NCBI RefSeq assembly: GCF_052324685.1 | Contig: NC_135228.1 | Coordinates: 16,281,611-16,345,610, forward strand | Reading direction: 5' to 3' | DNA: 64,000 bases | Source of the DNA: Brachyhypopomus gauderio | Lineage: Eukaryota; Chordata; Actinopteri; Gymnotiformes; Hypopomidae | Shown here: positions 14,400-27,655 of the stretch, one piece after another | How the letters are laid out: each line of letters opens with the position of its first letter | Numbering within the stretch: the first letter of the stretch is position 1 | Notes under the pieces: generated by a model | Database searches by the model: none | The model's input: only the letters and a program-made list of their open reading frames with translations | What the model was told of the DNA's origin: nothing | Program-made: the position numbers and the translations under genes

Positions 14400-15245
14400 G
14401 ATTTAAACATCTACTTTTTCATATATAATCTGGTTGCAAAGCTGATGAATGACCAGTACAAAACTAAATCCCCCACTTGCCCTCCCCCTGGGTGATTTTT
14501 TTCTTTCAGGTTTGGGCCCTATAAGCCTTGGAGCTCGAGAGTTCTGCGTTTCCAGGGCTGCACTCTTGGCCCTCTTCTGGACAAAGATCTCGTTGTTTTT
14601 CCTGGGATCTACTGGACCTACTCTCCCAGTTTGGGGGTCACAACCCCTAGTGCTCCAGTTGCCATAGGAACCACTGCTGCCTTCACCTTCCACATCTTCT
14701 CTCAGCCTTTGGCATTTCTCGAGCTTTTTGTGTTCCCTTTTCCAGATGTTACGACTTGGGTTTGTATCATCGATCACTACAAACCTCTCCTGCTGTTTGT
14801 CCACCACTACTACATCAAATTCTTTAGCCATTACCATTTTGTCAGTCCATATCTAGATGTCCCACAGGATGTTAGCTCGGTCATTCTCCACCTTTGGGTG
14901 TATCCCACTTTGACCTTGGAACTCCCAGTCTATTCTTGCCACAGATGTTTCTGTATACTATGCCAGCCACGTGGTTATGGCCCTCCATGTTTGCTCTGCC
15001 TGCCAGTATCCTGTTGGCATCTTTGCACAACCCCCTCCGCTCTCTCTGATGACTGGTAGAGCGTAGGTGTGGATAGCCCAGATCTTGTTCTATCCATTCA
15101 GCTAACTTCTTAGGTCTTGCCTCATTCTTTGTAGGTATTTTACTGTACCCAAGCACTTCAAGCATTACTCTTGCTGTGGCGTATACAAACTGGTTGGTCT
15201 CAGTGATGGTCAAAGTACAAAGTAGTGATTGTCTGTAGTGCTGCA
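14400..15245 (-). mobile_element. LINE (non-LTR retrotransposon) 3' coding remnant
   Basis: Read on the minus strand the segment gives, in order, 'ILWDIQIWTDK', 'FDVVVVDKQQERFVVID', 'NIWKREHKKLEKCQRL' and, after frame changes, a 'VTPKLGEW'-like block. This series is the C-terminal region that follows the reverse transcriptase in a common class of fish LINEs. It is degenerate and lacks the reverse transcriptase core, so it is a 5'-truncated dead copy. The clade is not assigned. Confidence 0.65.
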
Positions 15246-15251
15246 TTCACA

Positions 15252-15252
<1 letters not shown>

Positions 15253-15302
<50 letters not shown>
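15253..15302. repeat. (CA)n microsatellite
   Basis: About 25 CA units directly beside the LINE remnant. Confidence 0.97.
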
Positions 15303-15304
<2 letters not shown>

Positions 15305-15779
15305 CTTGTCATATCAGAAGAGTCTCCATCATACAGCATAATAAAATTAGCATAAAAGCAAGCAGACTTGTTTTGGATCTACTTAATTCTTTCTGCACAC
15401 ATACAATTTCCTGTATAAGCAGGCATTGCTTTTAGGCATTCCTGCACCACTTCCCCCTCTGTATCATTGAGAGGACTTCCTTCACTATTTTATATATTTT
15501 TAGAACATCAACCAGTAACAGCAGAAGTTTTACACTGATACATCTCTCATGTGTGACTGAAATGATTTAGGGTTTGCCAATGCTACTTTAGTATTTTGAC
15601 AAAAACCTTCTGACCATGGTACACAAATTGAGACGTGAAAATGCTGTCATTTTTCCTTCAGTTTAAAATGGTAGGTAGATGAATTTAAAGCAAGTAAACA
15701 CAACATACATCAAATACTAAATCCAGCCTACTCATAAGCCTTCTTTGGTCAGATGTTTTTTTATAGGATCAATAACACT

Positions 15780-16195
15780 TTCTCAGGACATCACCTTGGA
15801 GTGCTGCTCAACACATTTTGTCCAAGGTCTCTTTACTTCACCTGTAAAAATAACTCTGCCCTGACACGGGCTGGTTTGAAGATGTAGTGGTAGTATTCTT
15901 CTAAGCCACGCAATCCAATTCAAGGTCACAGGGGCCATCCCAGTGGCACACGACACAAGGCAGAAACCAACCCTGGAGAGGGCAGCAATCATTTGCAGAG
16001 CACACAGTGAGCAAATACAGAAATGTTAATCAAACTTAAACGCACAGCTTTGAAAGGCAGAAGGAAAGCAGAGTGCTCAGGGAAAACTCACTCAGATACA
16101 GGGAGAATCTGCACAAGGCCAGGCAGGGAATTAAAACGCAGGTTACTGCAGCTATAAGGCAGTAGAGCTTACCACTGTACCAACAACATAGTCTT
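15780..16195. repeat. Dispersed teleost repeat, family uncertain
   Basis: Contains, in order, eroded versions of phrases found in many fish genomes: 'ggtcacaggggccatccca', 'accctggagagggcagcaatc', 'agggagaatctgcac' and 'ataaggcagtagagcttacc'. This order is that of a widespread interspersed repeat ending in 'gctaaccactgtgccacc'. I cannot name the family with certainty. Confidence 0.5.
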
Positions 16196-19100
16196 CCCAT
16201 ACCTTCTTATAGAGGTATGCACCATCGTTACTACCTGGATAAAATCGGAGAAGTGACTCAACTGCAGAACCTAGTTCTTAGTTATTGATAAGGAATTCAT
16301 CAATGGAGTGATGTTGCCCCTTATAAGCGCATGCTTTATTAACTGTTATTTTTAATGCTCACACTGCATTGAACACAGAATATCAGAATGGCAAATATTT
16401 TTCTTCATGATTATGGCTATGTTTTTTTTTTTTGAGCTGTTAGAATGGAGCCCGCTTTATTAGTTATGTTGAGCAATGATCATTCCTGAACATTTTTATT
16501 TGCGTAAGAAGAAATATTTAGTTGGCAAGCATTTTTTTTTGTTTTGCGTTTTGTCTGGCAGTAGAATAGAGAAGGCTGGAACACACACTTCTACATATGG
16601 TCTGTGTAGACAGACTGTAACAAAGCATTAGAAATCTGCTTGTGATAAAAACACTTCATCATGATGCGGTGCATGGTAAATGAGTCAGAGACAGCTGTGC
16701 TCTAGTCAGAGAGTGTGTGCTCTGGGATGATTCAGCACTTAGGCCTACGATCACAGCTAAGTCACCTCTATAAAGATTATGTTCATCGATGCTTGAGTGT
16801 TTTCCTCCACTTTTCTACGTCTCATTTTTTCCTTCACTTTACAAGGAATACAAGGAATGAGTTACATAGTACTGTTATCCACAAAGCACAATCTCTCTTT
16901 ACATGCAGGTCAGATATTTTAGCTTCTGATAGCTCAAATAAATCTTTGAGTACATGTAGCTCCCCAAAGATCTGATCGCACAAGGCCAGTGCTGCTTTTT
17001 GTAAACCAAACCAACCTAGATCAAAAACCCAGTACATAACATAGGTATTGTGATATCTTTCATGAAAATGACCTGGACCAACCAACACAGGACACTCTCT
17101 TCATGTAGACCCACATAGCTCCTCTCTGTGCTGGGACACATTCAACAGCAAGGCATGAGACATGAACATTTTGCTGTCACAGATGTTATGCTAATCATTA
17201 TGGGTAACTAAGCCATAGCTAAATTTATTAGACAATCCAATTACACTTCACACTGTTGCATATGCACAGGCACATGGGGAACATCTAATTCTAAATTCTG
17301 GTAAATGTGACATTATAATATGATATGTGAAAACAAGCTTTCTTCACTCTGAGTTTAAGAAAACATTGTTCCTCACTTCATTCTCATAGCTGAGGAAAAA
17401 TACACCCAGCGTGTCTAGTTCTTAAAACTGAAGGTGTAAAATGTATTTACTGCATAGGTATACTTCATTATCTCATTCACTTGTAACAGCAAAATGAAAA
17501 TCATATTAAGCATGGTCATGGTTTTTATATATCATCAGAGGACACAGCTATGAGAGGAGCATCTCTTTCTTTTATACTTTCTGTGGTGTGCATGATGATT
17601 TGAAGCTCATCTTTGAAAGTTAACATCAGGGTACCACACTAATGTGTTTCTTAGAATTATTCCAGTGTCTGCCCTCAAGCATTGGTTAGTGTAATGGCAA
17701 TATGAAAAAGATGATAGATTTTACAAAAAAAAGAACAAAACAAAAGCACACTTTTTGCCGCAAAAAATTCTAAACAAAAAGGCAAAAATGTGCCTGTACT
17801 ATGCTTACACTGACGAGGAAATATGTTTGCACAGCATGAACTGTGGCAAAGGAATTCCAAGGATGTAAGACTACAGAAGCCAGACTAAGGTCCCAGTCTG
17901 ATACATTGTTTTCCCAGCATATGAGACAGTTGGGAAAGTTTTATGTCTGAATTCAGAAGAAAAACATGCAGTACAGAATAACAGATGTTTTAATGAGTTC
18001 CTGTTTGGAGCTCAGCCTATCCACTGAGAAAACAAGGCTGACTTAACTACTGCAGTACTAAAATATGGATGGGGTGCTACAGCTTCTGGATGGACAGGGA
18101 GGGATTGATACCTAGGATGTTTTTTTTTCCATTAATGGCCAATAAAAACAATGTAGAGGCAGATGGCTTCAAGACTAGACAAATAGGAGTATAATGAGGG
18201 TTTATTAGTTGCTTGACCCCAACTGTCTGTATGATGAGTTGTTCAAGATTCTTGTCCACTGAGTATGTGCTGGATTTGGAGTATGATTTACAGTAGTGCA
18301 GAACATCTTGTCTCCAGCGTGATCGGGTGATGTTAATTAAGTTGCTAATTAAAATCTCATTAAGTTCCCAGCTAGATCAAACACCTGCAGAAACCTCAGC
18401 CTTATCTCCTCAAAGAGACCAAATATTTTTGGGCAGAGAAGTAGCAGTCATTGCTGTCTACAGTTAACAACGCAGCAAAGCCGCATTATTATACATGTGC
18501 ATTCGGAGGAAAAGTAAGAGCAAGAATATTAAAAAAGTACATGAGCCTCATTTCTGCATCGACATTCCCTGCATGCTCCTTCAGTACTATTACCAGCCTC
18601 CAGAGAAATAAAGCGAGCAGGCCAGTCACTGGTTTTGGAAAAAAGAGTTTGTAAGATATCAGGGGCTAAGAACAATGCGTCAATGTTTGAGCAGCTGAAA
18701 GACGCAACATGGCGCCTGAGGCACATCAGTTGAACAAAAATATTCACATACATTTTGGCCAAGCAAACCGTGAGGATGCTATGGGAAGATTAACTTAAAG
18801 ATGGGAGAGCTCTTTGTTAGCTGGAGATGATTATCACTGAACTTATAACAATATGGTACATTTTCCAAATCATTCAAAATAAATTGGTCTGTGAAGTATA
18901 ACATTTGACTTGCTACCTAATTAATTCAAAACACTGAGAGAGAAAATTGTTTGGGTAACAATCTCTAAAACAATCTGACATGGTCTTTACTTACTGTGAA
19001 CACCAATTAGAAATCATTAACATGCAAATTTATTTATTTTTGTACTGATTGGTATACAAAATATGTGTAAGTAGATTTTGGCCTGACAGTTCTCACCCAA

Positions 19101-21930
19101 ATCAATTCATTTGTCTTCTAGAGGAAGATGATTTATAATGTGTGTGTAAAATTGCTTTTAATATTTTATTGCATAACAAGAACTAGCATTTTTATCACAT
19201 AAGCATTGTTCAGATTTAGGCACAGTTTACACACTATGCAATCTATTTATTGGCTGACAAATTGTGCCATCTTTAGGTTGAGTGTGGAATTTTTAAAGAT
19301 TGCACTGTTTACAGTTTCTCTTATTTGAAATACATTCATGTGTATCTTAAATAATGGAGAAGCATGCTGCCAAATGCTCAGCTCAAATGATATATACTCT
19401 GGCGGACAGTTTGTTTATAAGCAAACTTTTAATACAGTATCTGTAACTGCATTGCTCTCAGCACTGACGGGAAATATACAACTATAATGTTTGTGAGCAG
19501 TATATTTATATTGGCAAGCATATAACCACCCTTCATTTACACAGCACATTTGAGGCCAAAATCTCCAAGTGTTTTACATCACAGGGCATAAGATGTATAG
19601 GAGGACCCGGTTATCAGGCCATCCATACATAATTAAAATACATTTACAAGGTAATTGTAAAATATAATTTTTGCAGTTTATTATTAGTTAATAATTCACA
19701 ATACATAAAAGACCATATCACCATGTATAACTGTGGCACATGTTCAAAACAAATACCATAATACTGTTACTACTTTTTGAAATAAAGACTGAAAATGCAG
19801 TGTTACTAAATCCCTATAAACACGTATTTATCAGGTTAAAGAATGTTCATATTGCTCCAAAAATAAGGCACATGGGCAAACAAATGAGCTCGATGGTATA
19901 CATGATGATAAACTAGCATTTGGTACAAGGTCAGAGATGTGCAGGTTTCATTAAAACATGAATATTTTACTTTGATACTAGTAATACTTTCCAAAGCTAA
20001 TGTGCATAGTGTACATAGACTGATTATATACTACAAAAACTGGAATGTTTTTTTCCACCAAGTCTAAGACATTGTGCATTAAGTGTGTTAATAACAGAGT
20101 GTAGTCTGTTTGCATTTCCTGCTATTCTAATCAATGACCATGTTCTTACTCCCATATTTCAACATCAAACGACATGCTCAAGCAACTTCATACTCCCATG
20201 TAAACACCAATGAAGAAGAAGGAGAATGAAAGTTTGCATATGCCTCCAACATCATGAAATGCAAAGCCTGTAAACACCATGTTGCTTGATTTTGCTAGAT
20301 TCCATGGGATTTATGTATAATTGCATAATTTCATTTTGATGAAAATTGTGCTTGCCTTGTTGTATGGTATTTGAGACTGATAATGGTATTCTTGGTTGAT
20401 TACATAAAATGAAAAAGGTTCATTCAGATAACAAAAATGTCTAAACCAGAATAAAGTTATTCATTGAATAACGTGCATGAAAAATGGTTTAACAGCGACC
20501 CTAAATGTACACACCAGTTAAACTCACAAAACTACCAACTAATAACGACAGCTGATGTCTTCTATGTAGAATCACAAGATTATTTCTTTGCTTCACACAT
20601 TTTTATCTGCATTCAGGACAACCCTGACAGCAAGACATATAACTGCTGCATACTTGGGTGAAACGGTCTTATTGGGTGGTGGATAGGAAAACAAAACTCT
20701 TTACATGCGCTGGGATATTATGGGGAAAACATTTTTCATATATCTGCAGATTTGTTTAGAATAATTTCATGGGTAAGTGTATAAAGCAACAAATGAGATC
20801 CGAAATGGTTCACAATGCTCATCTTCTGTGCATCAAAATGATTTCTGCTGCTGTTTATTTTTGGTCATTGTTTGACACCAAGCAATATGCGGAAATAATT
20901 TGCAGTGTCAAAACACGTTTGTCCATCAACAGTATGTGCAAGACACCCACACCCACCCACACAACTCTAGACCAGAATATCTGGTTATGTCAGATCAGTC
21001 TCATCCAGAACTTCCTACAAAAAATTTAAATAAAAGCACTCAAAGCAAATACCACTCCTTAATTTAGGTCAAAGCAAATTTCTTGAGTCAGATAAAAGGA
21101 TAGATGTGAAACAAGTGTTAAGTGTATATTTTTTCACTGCAAAAAAGACTGCTAGTTTACGTGTCCTCTTGAGAGAGGTGCATGAAGACTAAAGCAGGAT
21201 CTGAGCTGCCACAAATCGGTGTGTCAGGACTATTAAATTCATTGAGTATTCCTGTTCTGGCAATTAGGTTGTGCAACTCACCAGTCTTTGATGTCATGGA
21301 TCAGTTGTCATGTCCTAAATTTAGTGAAATACTTGGCAATTACTTAAAACATTACATAGGAGGCTTAAACAGTTATGAAAAATATATCCCGAGACTTAGC
21401 CATGCACGTAAAAAATACTCAAGAGTCGGACAAAACTATCCTTGAAATTCAGCAATTCACTAAAAATAGTGATTTATGTAGCAATTTAGGTTATTTACTG
21501 AGTGTTGATTTAATCAGGTAGATGTATGAACAGTAATATTTAACATTTGTATGGAGTCATTTAACAAGCAAAAGGAATCTTGAAAAGTAACACAAGGAAA
21601 CAAATGTTTCCCTTGAAAAACATCCCTTTTCTCAAAAAAAAACCAACCTGTATTCCAGATAAATTTTGACAAGGCAGACTTGAAACAGTTATTTGAAGGG
21701 ACAGCATATTCATGGCTACAGTAAAACCTTAGTCGTCTGTGCACAACGACATATTTGCATTGCTACAACTGCCCGCAGCACACTATTTGTTTTTAAAGCA
21801 CCTTTACAAAGCTTGCTGTGCAAGAGTGCGCGCTCAATACTGTTACATGTCCTGGCGATTGTTGCAAACTGTAGTGATGACATCTCCAGCTCCGTCTTGC
21901 CCTTTATACAGCAGCGGCGGCCCGATCCAT
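16196..21930. other. Gene-poor stretch downstream of nf2
   Basis: No exon was recognised. A block at about 18270-18420 (ATTA/TAAT-rich, low in simple repeats) could be regulatory. About 19535-19600 resembles the start of a fish repeat with 'aagtgttttacatca'. An ATTAAA on the minus strand at 21509-21514 lies about 420 nt beyond the nf2 stop and could be its poly(A) signal. Confidence 0.35.
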
Positions 21931-22303
21931 TCACACCTCTTCAAAGAAGGCCATCTGAGCCATGTAAGCAGAGTTACGCTGCAAATGTACAGAGGAGAGA
22001 ACACTGATAACACCTCATGTGGCTTTCCATCACTTTCTGAGCACAAAAGAGAGGTTTCTTTCAACCCCTAATTCACATTGCTCTTGTACCTTTTAAGAAC
22101 AATAAAAAATAAAGAGTGTAAAAGCCACTTTACTGCCATGCACGGTCCTATCCAAGCCCCTCTTCTACATGATAAAACTCTGCATAGTTAATCTGCGATA
22201 ATTCATGTCAGATACATGTCTGATATTCTGGTAGAGTGGAGTGAGATTTTTTACGAGAGGAGCAGATGTCCAGGGACCTCATTTGTGGTGGTACCTGTTT
22301 CAG

Positions 22304-22363
<60 letters not shown>

Positions 22364-25300
22364 TTACGTTGCTGTGGGGAACGTAGAGTGGTTCTGCGTA
22401 TCCCCTGAGGCTGTATACACCCGTTTGTTGCTGTTCCTCCAGCTTCAGAGACTCGATCTCAGACTTCAGCTCCTTCAGCTGGTCTTGCAGGTGTTTGCTC
22501 TTCTCCATGTACTCCAGCCTGAGACGCACAACAAAGGACATGCGGCAAATCGTCGAGCTTTACCTTACAACTGTGTTCTTTATCAGAAACAATGATATAG
22601 CCTAACTGACATTCTCTTTTTTTAAATCATCCTTTGCCAAAAGGAAAGTCTCTTTAGTAAAATGTGGAAAGAAAAGATGATTTTCCTTGTAAATAAGAAC
22701 AAGAGTTTTTTCAACTGGTGAGGCGATAGGTACCGTTCACGTTCGATCTCCATAGATAGTCTTTTCATGTCAGAGTCTTTGAAGTCCAGTCGATACGATG
22801 TGGGCATGTCCAAAGGCATCTCCGCGCTGTCGGGACCAGATGGTGCGGGGGGGTTCGGGTATGGAGCTATCTGCTAAACACAACATGGCAACATTTAATG
22901 CAAAAAAGCATTTGCCAAACAGTAAACCTTACTTGAAACACAAGGGAAAAAAGAAAGACATGTAATGGCTGCGAGCTGCATTATTAGTTTTTACCGGGTA
23001 TGTTGTTTTGGTGATCTCAATGAGCTTCTGCTTGGCCCTGCGCTCTGCGTCTTTGGCCTCATTCAGGTCCTGCTTTAAGTGGTCAGCCTCCTTTGACCTG
23101 ACAAAAAAAGACCAGTATGTATGCTGCCACTGACTGCCATGCATCCCAATTATCACCAACACCCTTACGTCAGGGGACTGCTCTGAACGCAGACCTCCTC
23201 TCAGACTGCTCCACCAGCTTCACAGCCAGCTGCTCCGCCTCCCTCATCTTCTGCTCCATGAGCCTGTGCTCCTCTTTGGTCTTCAGGGCCGTGACCTCCA
23301 GCCTCTGTCTCTCCTGCTCGGCTTCGGCCGCTTTGTGTGCCAACAGCTTGGCTTCCTCCTCAGCAATCTGTGCCTTCTCTGCCAGAAGGTCGGCCGTCTC
23401 CTCAGAGCGCAGCTACATGGGTAGATTTTTAAGTGAGTTTTTTAAGAGATTAAAAAAAAATTTTTTAATTAATTTTGAATAACTATTTGATTATATTTAA
23501 CTATTTTCATGTGGACTAAGGTATAAGAGCACTGAATAAACCAAGTTGGCTGAAAATTTACAAAATATGACTTTACAATAACTATAGCACAATATTGCTA
23601 GTATTGAATACTGATGGAAGCAAAAATAAGTTATCTAGCTAGTTAAAAGTCTCGACCACGAAACCAACGCATTCTTATGGTAGCTTGCTATTGATACCAT
23701 AGGCTTTGGTAACATTAGCTAGAAAGACAGATTGCTTGACAATGCTATTTGTCAGTGTATATATACCAAGATGAATGTTCAATTTATATAGCGCCTTTCA
23801 AGATACCCAAGGTCGCTTCACAACTTTTAACACAGGTACAAGTCTTACACGACCAATCACACACCTTGTTCAAGATGTTTGAACAAGACTGAAGAATGTA
23901 ATCTGCCAGAAAATCTAGCCGCATATTTTCCATATCTAGATGGACAATCAGTGTTACAAGTTATTCATTAGAGTGCTGACGGTCTAAATAATCTTTCTGC
24001 ACGCGTCAGCTGTGCAACAATATTGATGCTGATAACACATGCAAATCTCTACCAAATCAGTGGCAGTTCTAGACCAGTTAGGATGGGGAGGCCAGACTGA
24101 AGCCAGTAGCTGTTAGAGGGGCCGTGGGGTTCATAAGAGTGAGGAAACTCACTCATTTAGGGGTCATAGCTAATTTACAAAATTAAGGCAATTCAATGCA
24201 ACACAAACATAGCACTCTGAATTAGATTTAGTCTGGAGAAGGGGGTGTGCACAATATGCAGAGATGCCACAGAACTCCAGACACCGCAATTCACTGGAGA
24301 ATGGTGCTGCACGTATGGTGCTGTATTTCTCACCAGCGCTTCGTTTGCCATACGAGCCTCGTCCTGTAGTTGAAACATACGTCGCTCCATCTCCTCTTTA
24401 GACCGCTCCGCCTCCTCCCTCAACTGCTTCTCACGCGCAATAATCTGGCGCTCCATCTAATCACACACACACCCAAAAGGAAATAATGACAAGCCACATG
24501 GCAAAAAAAAAAGACTAATCAAATTATCAACCAAGTGAAAGCATGAGTAATGTTCACACAGCACAGAGGGGAGACGTAAGGGATTCTGAACAAGCAGACC
24601 TTTTTCCTGGCCTTCTCTTCTTTGGCCTGAGCCTTCATTTGCTGGACCTCAATGGAGTCCACTTTCCTCCGCCTCATGAAAAGATCATGGTTTCCAATGC
24701 ACAGCTGTAAGATCTAATATATGCCAATATCACAGTGACTCAAGACCACTCCATATACGTTTGACAAAACATTAAGATACAAATAATTTTTTATTTTTTT
24801 TACTGGAAAACTTACCAGCTTGTTGACTCTGAGTTGTGAGGAATAGAATTTGAATACTTCCTTCTTTTTGTCTAATGGCTTAATAGTAAACTGTTAACAG
24901 AAACAGTACAAATATGTTTGTTTGGCATGTACAGAAAATACTTGAAAACGTTGGCTATACTGGGTGAACAAGAAGACACATCTAGCCAGAAACTTTTTGT
25001 CTATAGGCATGTTTTTTAAAGTCTAGTCCCAGAAGGTTACCTTACTATGCAATACTATATTGAAACACAGCATGCTGTATTATCTGTGCAGAGAAACCAC
25101 TATAAACCTTGGATGAACCATGTTTAAGAAGAAGACTTTAACTATGTGATGTTTTTCTGTTCCAATACCTCTTTCTCACTGTAGGAGATGTTGCGAATGC
25201 CACTCCAAGGAAAAGACTTTTTAGGGTTCAGCTTGCTATTAGGGCCGTAGATATGAAGGCCTTGTGCATCCACACCAAGCAGGAGCTCAGTGTCTCTCTT

Positions 25301-26947
25301 GTTTTGCTACAAAATATAATAATAATTTTAAAATCCTTAAAATTGTGTTCTGTATGCTCTGCTTGTGAGAATGTTTTTAATATATACAATGTAACAGCAA
25401 AATGTGTTTAGGACATAGCTTTCTAAAACACAGAACGACTTACTGTGATGGAGAAATAGCTAACGCCATACATATCAAGGTCCTGTGCTATTTTCAGATA
25501 CTCCATCTCAGCTTCATCCCTGAAGTCAAAGACGGCATCAAGCAAAATGTTCATCATGATGGCACAATAAAAAAGATTTAATTCTGTGGTTAGGATATGA
25601 AGTCCAGATGGGTTGTTCACCTTGCTATATTTCTGTGTTCAGCATACCACGCAGTGATTTTTTCTTCCCACATCTCTGGTGTCATCTGATACTGCATTAG
25701 CACCTGGAGTGGAGAGGCAACGTGGAAGAATCAGAATGAGTCACCTAATATTGTGTGCCAATATCGTATATATATCACCAATTATATATATTTTTAATAT
25801 ATATATATATATAGTGTGTGTGTGTAATAGCTGGCACTTACTCTTTTAGGCAAGAGTTCATCTTGGGCTAGGAAGCCTGGCTTGTGAAAGTTTGGATCAT
25901 AGTCCCCATACTACATAAAATGTAGTAGAAACATTCACAATAAAGCTACAATAAAGCAGTTATAATAGCAGAGCAGTGGAATGTATTCACGGTGTAATAC
26001 TAAGAGAACTTTACTCAGTAGAGCTATTTTTAATCATTGTTTTATGGAAACTGACCTTGGCTTGAACAGCATATGATGCCAAAAGGACAGTGGCCTCCGG
26101 AGAACAAAAGATCTCATCATCCAGTATCTGTTTCTTCACCTTAATGAGACAAAGAACATTTTGAGACAATATTTAAACACAGTAGTTAGAAACAACAACA
26201 TTCATAAATGGAGAGGCTGAAGGGAAAGTGACAGGTTTATGCCAAAAAAACAATAACCCTCCCCCACTCCCAAACAGAAGAATAACGTTCATATAAACAC
26301 TCTCTCACTTGTAAGAAGAAAAGATGCTGTGTGATTTCCTGAACAAGTTCCTCCTCTACTTTTTCAGGAAAAAACTTAGCAAGAAAATGAAATGTTATAG
26401 GAGAATCCTTAGGAACATCTTGATCCAAAACCTGGGTGAAAGGTAAAAACAAGCACGCTAACTGACAGCCCAAATAATACATTTCTCCTTTAAATCAAAT
26501 GTATAAGTTAAAATACCTATTGATGGTAACGACTTACTGAAATGATTGTCAGAGTTGCAACTCAGAATTTTAATCTTTTGCCTTCTGAACAGCTTAAAAA
26601 TGCCTAGAAAACAGAATATTGCTGCCTTTACTACACTTACCCGTTTGTCAGGCTTAAGCCAAGCATGAGTGTCTTTTACGGTGTACCTGAGGCCAAAGAA
26701 CCAAGTTTCTCTTAGTCCAACGGTCCGACACACTAAATCAAATAAGTCCTTCCCTTTCCATTTGACCTGTTAATGATAACACACTGTCAAAAATGACAAC
26801 CAATGGAATACATGAGTTTAAGGACAGCGCATTTCATCTTCATTATCACTAACCTACCTCACAACTGAACTCCATTTCAGCATCCATGGTGATAACCTTG
26901 ACTTTGAAAGTCTTCGGTTGTTTCTTTTTAAGTCCCAAAATTGACAT
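21931..26947 (-). CDS. nf2: Merlin (neurofibromin 2), FERM-domain tumour suppressor; 16 coding exons
   Basis: Merlin links membrane proteins to cortical actin and acts upstream of Hippo signalling. Exons on the minus strand: 26858-26947, 26641-26766, 26309-26431, 26056-26139, 25842-25910, 25621-25703, 25444-25519, 25169-25306, 24816-24890, 24600-24713, 24334-24456, 23195-23412, 22995-23097, 22734-22873, 22368-22518 and 21931-21978, all with GT/AG ends and matching phases. Lengths 126, 123, 84, 69, 83, 76, 75, 114, 123 and 218 equal the human NF2 exons. The product is about 586 residues: FERM domain (about 8-300, start [14 protein letters not shown]), alpha-helical coiled coil (about 305-475), and a tail with '[10 protein letters not shown]', where Ser514 matches human phospho-Ser518. 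It ends [15 protein letters not shown], a divergent form of the merlin C-terminus. A 'ctttag' acceptor just before the ATG implies a non-coding first exon. Fish have two nf2 genes; I cannot tell a from b. Confidence 0.95.
22309..22362. repeat. (GT)n microsatellite in the last nf2 intron
   Basis: On the nf2 strand this is a CA repeat starting at intron position +6, directly after the donor 'gtaag' of the penultimate coding exon. Confidence 0.97.
23770..23880. repeat. Dispersed repeat fragment in an nf2 intron
   Basis: Contains 'tatatagcgcctttcaagat' followed by 'cccaaggtcgcttcacaa', a phrase shared by many fish interspersed repeats. Variants recur at 32480 and 44500 in this window. Confidence 0.45.
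25790..25825. repeat. (TA)n(GT)n microsatellite in an nf2 intron
   Basis: Short TA run followed by a GT run about 17 bp outside the donor of the 69-bp nf2 exon. Confidence 0.8.
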
Positions 26948-27084
26948 GTTGATTTTTATTTACCCTAAAGGGCAGAAACACAACATATTTCATCGAATTA
27001 AAAAAATGACAACATTATAAAGTATCGATTGTTGTGTATAGACATTTTATTGTTTATTCATCTGAGAATTAACTGGCGAGCTAG

Positions 27085-27655
27085 TTACATAACACCTGCA
27101 TCCTCAGAACATTTTATACATGCACTGTGGAAAGCATTCTGACTGGTCGCAACACCGCTTGGTATGGGAACTGCACCGCCCTGGAGAGTAAATCTCTGCA
27201 GAGGGTGGTTCGTGTAGCCCAGCACATCACCGGGGTTCAACTGCCAAACCTCCAAGAACTGTATACCCGCCGCTGCCTGAGGAGGACCACCAAAAACCTT
27301 AAAGGACTCCACCCATCCAAGTCATTCCCTATTCACAAGGATGCTGAGTGGGAAGAGGTTTAGAAGCATTCAGTCAAGAACCAGCCGGTTTCAAGACAGC
27401 TTCCCCCCCGGCCATCAGACTGCTGAACAGCACACAGTAGGTCTTCAACTCCATATTCAACTCCCAGTCACTCATTTAATTTATATGGCGCTGGCGTGTA
27501 CATTTCACATTGTATATATTTATATTTTATTTTGTATATATTTTATTCTGCAAAGTAATGCGTGTTTGCACATTATGAAGGACTATGCACCCAAGCCTTT
27601 CACACCTGTGCTAATGTGGCATGACAATAAAAGTGATTTGATTTTGTCCTAAGTT
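27085..27655 (+). mobile_element. LINE 3' end (L2-like) in the 5' intron or flank of nf2
   Basis: The plus strand encodes 'TAWYGNCTALESKSLQRVV', 'AQHITGVQLPNLQELYTRRC' and a run about 'HPSKSFPIH', the C-terminal end of fish LINE reverse transcriptase polyproteins. It then reads in another frame into 'FQDSFPPGHQTAEQ'. The 3' end with 'ggcatgacaataaaagtgatttgatttt' (in parts) is the usual terminal sequence of L2-type elements. It is 5'-truncated and disabled. It lies antisense to nf2 between the presumed first exon and coding exon 1. Confidence 0.75.

Noticed and set aside
14631-15059. 142-codon plus-strand frame
   Set aside because: It is antisense to a LINE fragment whose minus-strand motifs explain the open sequence.
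26458-26733. Extended frames around individual nf2 exons
   Set aside because: Sequence beyond the GT/AG borders is intronic. Exon lengths equal the human ones when cut at those borders.
27127-27363. Small plus-strand gene upstream of nf2
   Set aside because: The frame is the C-terminal end of a LINE polyprotein, with an L2-like tail behind it.
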